Shown piece after piece: positions 14,620-18,439 of a stretch of DNA of 18,439 nucleotides. The position numbers were made by a program, and so were the translations under genes. The notes under the pieces are model-generated. The model saw nothing but the letters and a program-made list of their open reading frames with translations, ran no database searches and had not been told where the DNA came from. The stretch comes from Cyanobacteria bacterium UBA3803 (GTDB taxonomy: Bacteria > Cyanobacteriota > Vampirovibrionia > Gastranaerophilales > Gastranaerophilaceae). The first letter of the stretch is position 1. Each line of letters begins with the position of its first letter. The stretch is taken from NCBI GenBank assembly GCA_002369055.1, contig DFEL01000009.1:1-18439 (forward strand), in the 5' to 3' direction.

Positions 14620-15811
14620 CTATAAAATTACTTCCATTTCCTAATTCGCTTTCTACTTTTATCTTTCCTCCGTGCATTTCAATTAGCCTCTTTGTAATTG
14701 TCAATCCAAGTCCTGTTGAAGTTTCTTTTTTATAAAATGCTTCTTCAAGTTGGGCAAATTTTTGGAAGATTTTTTTATGATATTTTTTGTCTATTCCGAT
14801 ACCTGAATCTTTTACGCTAATTTTAATATATTTTTTTGAATTTGTTACTGTAATGACAATGTTTCCGTTGTTGTTTGTGTATTTTATTGCATTACTCAAT
14901 AAATTATATAAAATTTGTTGTATTTTTTGATAATCAGCATAGATATCTATATCCTTTTGTATCGAATATTCTAAATTAATATTTTTCTTTTTTAATAATG
15001 GCATTAATAAATTTGATGTTTCAATTATTGGTCTTGATATCTCAAAGTATCTTTTTACTAATTTAATTGCATTCGCTTCAATCTTTGATATGTCCAAAAT
15101 TTCATTAACCATTCCCAACAATTGAATACCTGAAACTTGAATATCATCAATATATTCTAATTGTTTTTCCGTAAGTTTTCCATAAACTTGTGCTTTTAAT
15201 ATATCAGAAAAGCCAATAATAGCATTCAATGGTGTTCTTAATTCATGAGAAACACTTGCTAAAAATTCATTTTTGATTTTATCAGCAGCCAGTATTTTTT
15301 TATTTTGTGCCTTTATTGTTTTGTATGCATTATTTGTTTCTTCAACTGCTTTTTTTAATGCTTTTTGTTGAATTTTAAATACATTAGACAACTCTAAATC
15401 TTTAATTCTATATGACAGTATGCTTGTTATTGCCTCAATATCTTCTTTTATTCCGTCTGAGTCTTCAAATAAAATAAAACCATATATTGTATTTTTAATT
15501 TTTAATCTTGATATTATATAATTATCTTTATTATATTTTAGAAATTTTATAATGTCTGATGTCTTATCAGTATAATTAATTGTATCATTAAATAAGTAGT
15601 TAGAAATGCTTTTAGGTATTGTTATAGTTTTGCCAATTTCCGCTTTTATACTTGAATATTTTAACTGAATGTCCTCATAATTTAACAAATAAACATAATA
15701 ATTTTCAAAATTAAATAATTTTTTTACAATATCAAAAAAAGCATCACAACTTAATGCTGATATTTCAGCATTAAGCAACTGTGATGTTATATTATTTAAA
15801 TTATTGTGCAT
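14579..15811 (-). CDS. Cytoplasmic sensor histidine kinase without transmembrane segments
   Basis: A 410-residue kinase. The N-terminal 140 residues look like a divergent GAF-type sensor (beta strands such as NYYVYLLNY and NTIYGFILFED). A coiled coil follows (about 142-185), then the HisKA domain with phospho-acceptor His189 in SVSHELRTPLN. The ATPase domain has an N box NLLSNAIKYT (303-312), G1 DSGIGI (335-340), an F box (FQKFAQ) and G2 STGLGL (365-370). It lacks a receiver domain and membrane helices, so it should sense a cytosolic signal. No response regulator is in the window, making it an orphan kinase here. It is the last gene of the Clp-N/tilS/hpt operon, starting two bases after the hpt stop with no clear ribosome binding site. 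A terminator-like hairpin lies within its first 25 codons. Confidence 0.93.
   Translation of the reverse strand: MHNNLNNITSQLLNAEISALSCDAFFDIVKKLFNFENYYVYLLNYEDIQLKYSSIKAEIGKTITIPKSISNYLFNDTINYTDKTSDIIKFLKYNKDNYIISRLKIKNTIYGFILFEDSDGIKEDIEAITSILSYRIKDLELSNVFKIQQKALKKAVEETNNAYKTIKAQNKKILAADKIKNEFLASVSHELRTPLNAIIGFSDILKAQVYGKLTEKQLEYIDDIQVSGIQLLGMVNEILDISKIEANAIKLVKRYFEISRPIIETSNLLMPLLKKKNINLEYSIQKDIDIYADYQKIQQILYNLLSNAIKYTNNNGNIVITVTNSKKYIKISVKDSGIGIDKKYHKKIFQKFAQLEEAFYKKETSTGLGLTITKRLIEMHGGKIKVESELGNGSNFIVTLPIEKIDEPQA
15734..15786 (-). terminator. Terminator-like stem-loop inside the 5' end of the kinase gene
   Basis: On the minus strand an outer arm CATCACA (15786-15780) pairs with TGTGATG (15748-15742). 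Within it a perfect 10-bp inner stem (TTAATGCTGA, 15774-15765, with TCAGCATTAA, 15760-15751) closes an AATA loop. Internal bulges are five and two bases. One C later comes T7 (15740-15734). The whole lies in codons 9-26 of the kinase, about 30-75 bases past the hpt stop, so it could end most tilS-hpt transcripts before the kinase. Being in-frame coding sequence, it may instead act in translation or be chance. Confidence 0.5.
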
Positions 15812-15813
15812 GT

Positions 15814-16353
15814 TTAAGTTTCTAAATATCCTATATATGGCAGATTTCTGTAAAATCCGTCATAATCAAGTCCGTAACCGACCACAAATTGATTACCTAT
15901 TTGAAAGCAATAGTAATCAGGCTCAATATCAACTTTTCTTGTTTCACGTTTATCTAAAAGAGAACAAAATTTAAGAGATTTAGTCTTGAAATTTAAGTGC
16001 ATAAAATCTATCAAAAATTTTGCTGTTAAGCCTGTATCTATGATATCCTCAACTATAATAACATTTTTTCCGTTTAAATCAGGAAGTGATATATCAACTG
16101 CATTAACTTTTCCTGAGGATGTAAATCCGGAACCATAACTGGATAATCTGATAAAGTTCATATTTAATGGCATTTTTAAGTGTTTCACAAGGTCTACCGT
16201 AAACATTACGGAACCCTTTAATACTGAAACCACATAAAGTTCCTCATTTTTGTAATATTCATTTAATTTAGCACCCAATTGTTTAATTGAGTTTTGTAAT
16301 TCATCTTCTCTAATCAAGACTTTTAAGTCTTGTTCCGTAATCATTTCTAACAT
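15814..16353 (-). CDS. hpt: Hypoxanthine phosphoribosyltransferase
   Basis: Salvages hypoxanthine (and usually guanine) with PRPP to give IMP/GMP in the cytosol. It has 179 residues, typical for the bacterial enzyme. Motifs are: VLKGSVMF (44-51), the flexible-loop residues SSYG (71-74), the PRPP loop VIIVEDIIDTGLT (98-110), LDKRETR (133-139) and the purine-binding end FVVGYGLDYDGFYRNLPYIG (156-175). The ATG at 16353 lies six bases after AGGTGG (16360-16365) and overlaps the tilS stop by seven bases; an ATG three codons later is less well placed. Adjacency to tilS is a common bacterial arrangement. The kinase gene starts two bases beyond its stop. Confidence 0.96.
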   Translation of the reverse strand: MLEMITEQDLKVLIREDELQNSIKQLGAKLNEYYKNEELYVVSVLKGSVMFTVDLVKHLKMPLNMNFIRLSSYGSGFTSSGKVNAVDISLPDLNGKNVIIVEDIIDTGLTAKFLIDFMHLNFKTKSLKFCSLLDKRETRKVDIEPDYYCFQIGNQFVVGYGLDYDGFYRNLPYIGYLET

Positions 16354-17684
16354 GTTGTACCACCTATCTTCTTTAATGTTAGCACATGTGTACCTTTGTT
16401 GACAACTTTTATTTTGTTACTGATTCCATAACCGCTTACCCAGAGCACTTCGCTGTCTTTACAAAGTAAAATAATTTTATCTTTTTTATGTTGTGCTATA
16501 TTTTTATTTATAAAATATTTTTTTAATTTTGTTAGTGTATTTGAGCCTAATGGCTGTATTCTATCTCCATTTTGTCTTGTTCTTAACGTAAAATTTATTT
16601 CGTCATTTAGTTCAATATAGGCTGTGTAATCGCTGTCTTTAGGATATTTAGAAGGCTGTTGCTCACATTTTTTTATTGAAAATTCGTAGTTATTAAATTT
16701 ATATGAGCCTTCTTTTGTAATTTTTATTTCGGTGCTGCATTTTTCAGTGTTGCTGATTATTTCAATATATTTATTATTAACAAATAACCAAAAATTCTTT
16801 GTTATGGAGCATTTTTTTCCTGATTTAGATTTAATATTATCAAGAATAAATTTTAGCGTATTTTCTATTTTTTCTTGTGTATATTCAAAATCCAAAGCAA
16901 CATATAGTTCGTAGATTAGCCTTTTTTGGAGATTTTTAGAAAGGTTTATAAATTTATCACTTTTTAATTTATTGTCATCATATAAATTAAGAGAGTTTAT
17001 GTATTCTTTTATAATTTCTTCTTCTTCAAAAGCAAGAATCGAAAGATTGTATATGGAATTTTCCGCTTGCGGATTAATCTGATTAAATAATGGTAATATT
17101 TTATTTCTAATGTAATTTCTGGAGTATTTGTTATTTAAATTTGAGCTGTCATTATTGGGTTGCAGGTTGTTTTCAAAACAATATTTTTCAATTTCCTGTC
17201 TTGAAATATCAAGCATGGGTCTGTAAATTTTATCAAGTTTAGGTGAGATGCCTTGCAGACCTTTAATTCCTGTGCCTTTAATAAGTCTGTAAATTAGTGT
17301 TTCTGCCGTATCACTCTTTGTATGTGCGGTTAAAAGTGCTGTTGCATTATATTTTTCTATAACTTTGTTAAAAAAAATATACCTTAATTCTCTTGCGTGA
17401 GTTTCTGTTTGTTTTTCGTTATTGTCCAGTGTTTCCGTGTAAAAATCAATATTATTTATGGCACAAAACCTTTTGCAATTTTCTTGTTCTTCAAAAGATT
17501 CTTTTCCACGCCAATTATGATTAAGATGTGCTGCAATTAATTTAAACTTATATTTTTCTGATAGTTTATTTAATATGTCAAGTAAAGACATTGAATCATA
17601 TCCACCGGAAAATCCTACAACAATAGTTGTGTCCGGTTTTGTAAGTTTATATTGATTTAAAAAATATTCAATTTTATTATTCAC
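16347..17684 (-). CDS. tilS: tRNA(Ile)-lysidine synthase
   Basis: Attaches lysine to C34 of the tRNA(Ile) CAU anticodon using ATP, so that it reads AUA; an essential enzyme. It has 445 residues. The PP-loop is VVGFSGGYDSMSLL (22-35; SGGxDS at 26-31). AAHLNHNWRG (51-60), LLTAHTKSDTAET (117-129) and LIKGTGIKGLQGI (134-146) are diagnostic. The C-terminal domain (about 355-430) contains TRQNGDRIQPLG and KKYFINKNI, typical of the long TilS form. The start is a GTG at 17684, eight bases inside the end of the Clp-N gene, with no clear Shine-Dalgarno, so translation is probably coupled to the upstream gene. AUA demand is plausible in such an AT-rich genome. It overlaps hpt by seven bases. Confidence 0.96.
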   Translation of the reverse strand: MNNKIEYFLNQYKLTKPDTTIVVGFSGGYDSMSLLDILNKLSEKYKFKLIAAHLNHNWRGKESFEEQENCKRFCAINNIDFYTETLDNNEKQTETHARELRYIFFNKVIEKYNATALLTAHTKSDTAETLIYRLIKGTGIKGLQGISPKLDKIYRPMLDISRQEIEKYCFENNLQPNNDSSNLNNKYSRNYIRNKILPLFNQINPQAENSIYNLSILAFEEEEIIKEYINSLNLYDDNKLKSDKFINLSKNLQKRLIYELYVALDFEYTQEKIENTLKFILDNIKSKSGKKCSITKNFWLFVNNKYIEIISNTEKCSTEIKITKEGSYKFNNYEFSIKKCEQQPSKYPKDSDYTAYIELNDEINFTLRTRQNGDRIQPLGSNTLTKLKKYFINKNIAQHKKDKIILLCKDSEVLWVSGYGISNKIKVVNKGTHVLTLKKIGGTTC

Positions 17685-18439
17685 GTTTTTGTTTTTCTAA
17701 TATAATACCTTGTTTAATTTCCATTACATCAACACCAAGTTGTTCCAGCACTTTCATAGCAACGCTGTCTGTAAATGAGGTTATTGCATATAGAAGATGT
17801 GCAGATTCGATTTTTGGTTCATTTCTGGTTTTAGCAAGTTTCCATGCTTCTTCGAGTACTTTTTTTGCTCTATCTGTAAATGTTATTTCCGTGTCAAAAT
17901 AATCATCTCCATATCCGATGATGTTTTCTACTGCAATTCTTGCGTCTTTAATTGTTACTTCAAGTTCATTAAGTACCTTATAGCCAATACCGTTACCCTC
18001 ACCTATTATGCCAAGTAAAAACATTTCTGTTCCAACAGTGTTTCTACCAAGCCTTCGGGCTTCTTCTTTTGCCAATTTCATTATTGTTATTGCTTCCGGC
18101 ATTTGATTTTCAATAGGTTTTAAAATTTCTTTTTCAAGTTGGGCATCTGATATTTCAAGCTGTTTTAAAATATTATATGCAATACCTTTTTTTGATTTTA
18201 ATATGCCAAGAAGTAAGTGAGAAGGTGTTACAACAGACGACCCTAACTCCTTTGCTGTTTCAATTGCTGTGTTCATTGCTAGAAAGGCATTTGGTGTAAA
18301 GATAATTTGCTTACCTTCAAATTCTGCATTTCTACTTGAAACTTCTTTTAATTTGCGTTCAAAATTTTCAGCATTTAGTCCGTTTGCATTTAAAATTTGC
18401 GTCAGTTCAGAGTTTGTATCTTCTAATATTGAAGATATT
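17677..18439 (-). CDS. Tandem Clp N-terminal repeat protein lacking an ATPase domain (5' end outside window)
   Basis: The frame stays open to the right edge, so the ATG at 18276 is internal: upstream residues continue the domain (IIFTPNAFLA leads into it) and no ribosome binding site precedes that ATG. The 253 visible residues hold the tail of one Clp-N repeat, then three further repeats. Signatures are FTPNAFLAMNTAIETAKELG..VTPSHLLLGIL; IMKLAKEEARRLG..VGTEMFLLGII; and FTDRAKKVLEEAWKLA..IESAHLLYAIT, each followed by a leucine-rich 'VLxxLxV' helix. This is two or more Clp_N domains as in ClpC, but a stop follows directly, with no Walker motifs. It could be an adaptor or competitor for a Clp protease, or bind substrates by itself; ClpT-type proteins of plants are a loose parallel. 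It is the first visible gene of the tilS-hpt-kinase operon and overlaps tilS by eight bases. Confidence 0.85.
   Translation of the reverse strand, partial: ISSILEDTNSELTQILNANGLNAENFERKLKEVSSRNAEFEGKQIIFTPNAFLAMNTAIETAKELGSSVVTPSHLLLGILKSKKGIAYNILKQLEISDAQLEKEILKPIENQMPEAITIMKLAKEEARRLGRNTVGTEMFLLGIIGEGNGIGYKVLNELEVTIKDARIAVENIIGYGDDYFDTEITFTDRAKKVLEEAWKLAKTRNEPKIESAHLLYAITSFTDSVAMKVLEQLGVDVMEIKQGIILEKQKRE

Noticed and set aside
18274..18276. ATG as the start of the Clp-N protein
   Set aside because: The frame is open upstream to the window edge and the upstream residues continue the Clp-N repeat pattern, so this Met is internal.

Overview
The window reads as a stretch of chromosome from an AT-rich, probably anaerobic bacterium on the cyanobacterial line but without photosynthesis genes in view. 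My best guess is the Melainabacteria/Vampirovibrionia, order Gastranaerophilales. Three things point there: NusB has the long insertion typical of cyanobacterial NusB instead of the short form of about 140 residues; a DUF3326 protein is present, a family I associate mainly with cyanobacteria and plastid-bearing organisms; and there is a small clostridial/Thermotoga-style ferredoxin. The placement is inference. TGA is used as a stop (for example at the end of ftsY), so the genetic code looks standard. I see no tRNA, rRNA, CRISPR array or insertion sequence.

Left region (1-2600). The left edge holds a minus-strand fragment resembling the C-terminal coil of the next gene. Then comes a palindrome-rich promoter region, a 525-residue helical protein of unknown function (443-2020, +), a bidirectional terminator, and two small minus-strand genes: a 76-residue unknown and a one-cluster ferredoxin. 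The ferredoxin follows deoB (phosphopentomutase, 2662-3837, -).

Central region (3941-8599, +). A compact operon runs nusB - ftsY - M14 carboxypeptidase (MpaA-like) - PC4/YdbC-like ssDNA-binding protein - priA. Three of its junctions overlap by one to four bases. It links transcription antitermination, membrane protein targeting, murein peptide recycling and replication restart. It meets a minus-strand pair head-on with one base between stops: DUF3326, then a cysteine-rich 429-residue prepilin-like protein.

Then (10.9-14.6 kb) a minus-strand 125-residue protein carries the same N-terminal pattern as the 525-residue protein. Divergent from it is an exported TPR protein of about 710 residues, coupled to dusB (tRNA dihydrouridine synthase).

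Right region (14.58-18.44 kb, -). An operon reads, in transcription order, tandem Clp-N repeat protein (open at the right edge, no ATPase domain) - tilS - hpt - cytoplasmic histidine kinase. Every junction overlaps or is separated by only two bases. The tilS-hpt pair is a classic bacterial neighbourhood. Inside the first 25 codons of the kinase lies a long stem-loop followed by seven T's, which looks like an intrinsic terminator or attenuator placed within the reading frame. The kinase and dusB 3' ends overlap by 41 bases.

The items most worth a second look are the in-gene terminator in the kinase, the ATPase-less multi-repeat Clp-N protein, the protein family sharing an MGxAxxQxxLL N-terminus (two members plus a fragment), and the very cysteine-rich pilin-like protein.
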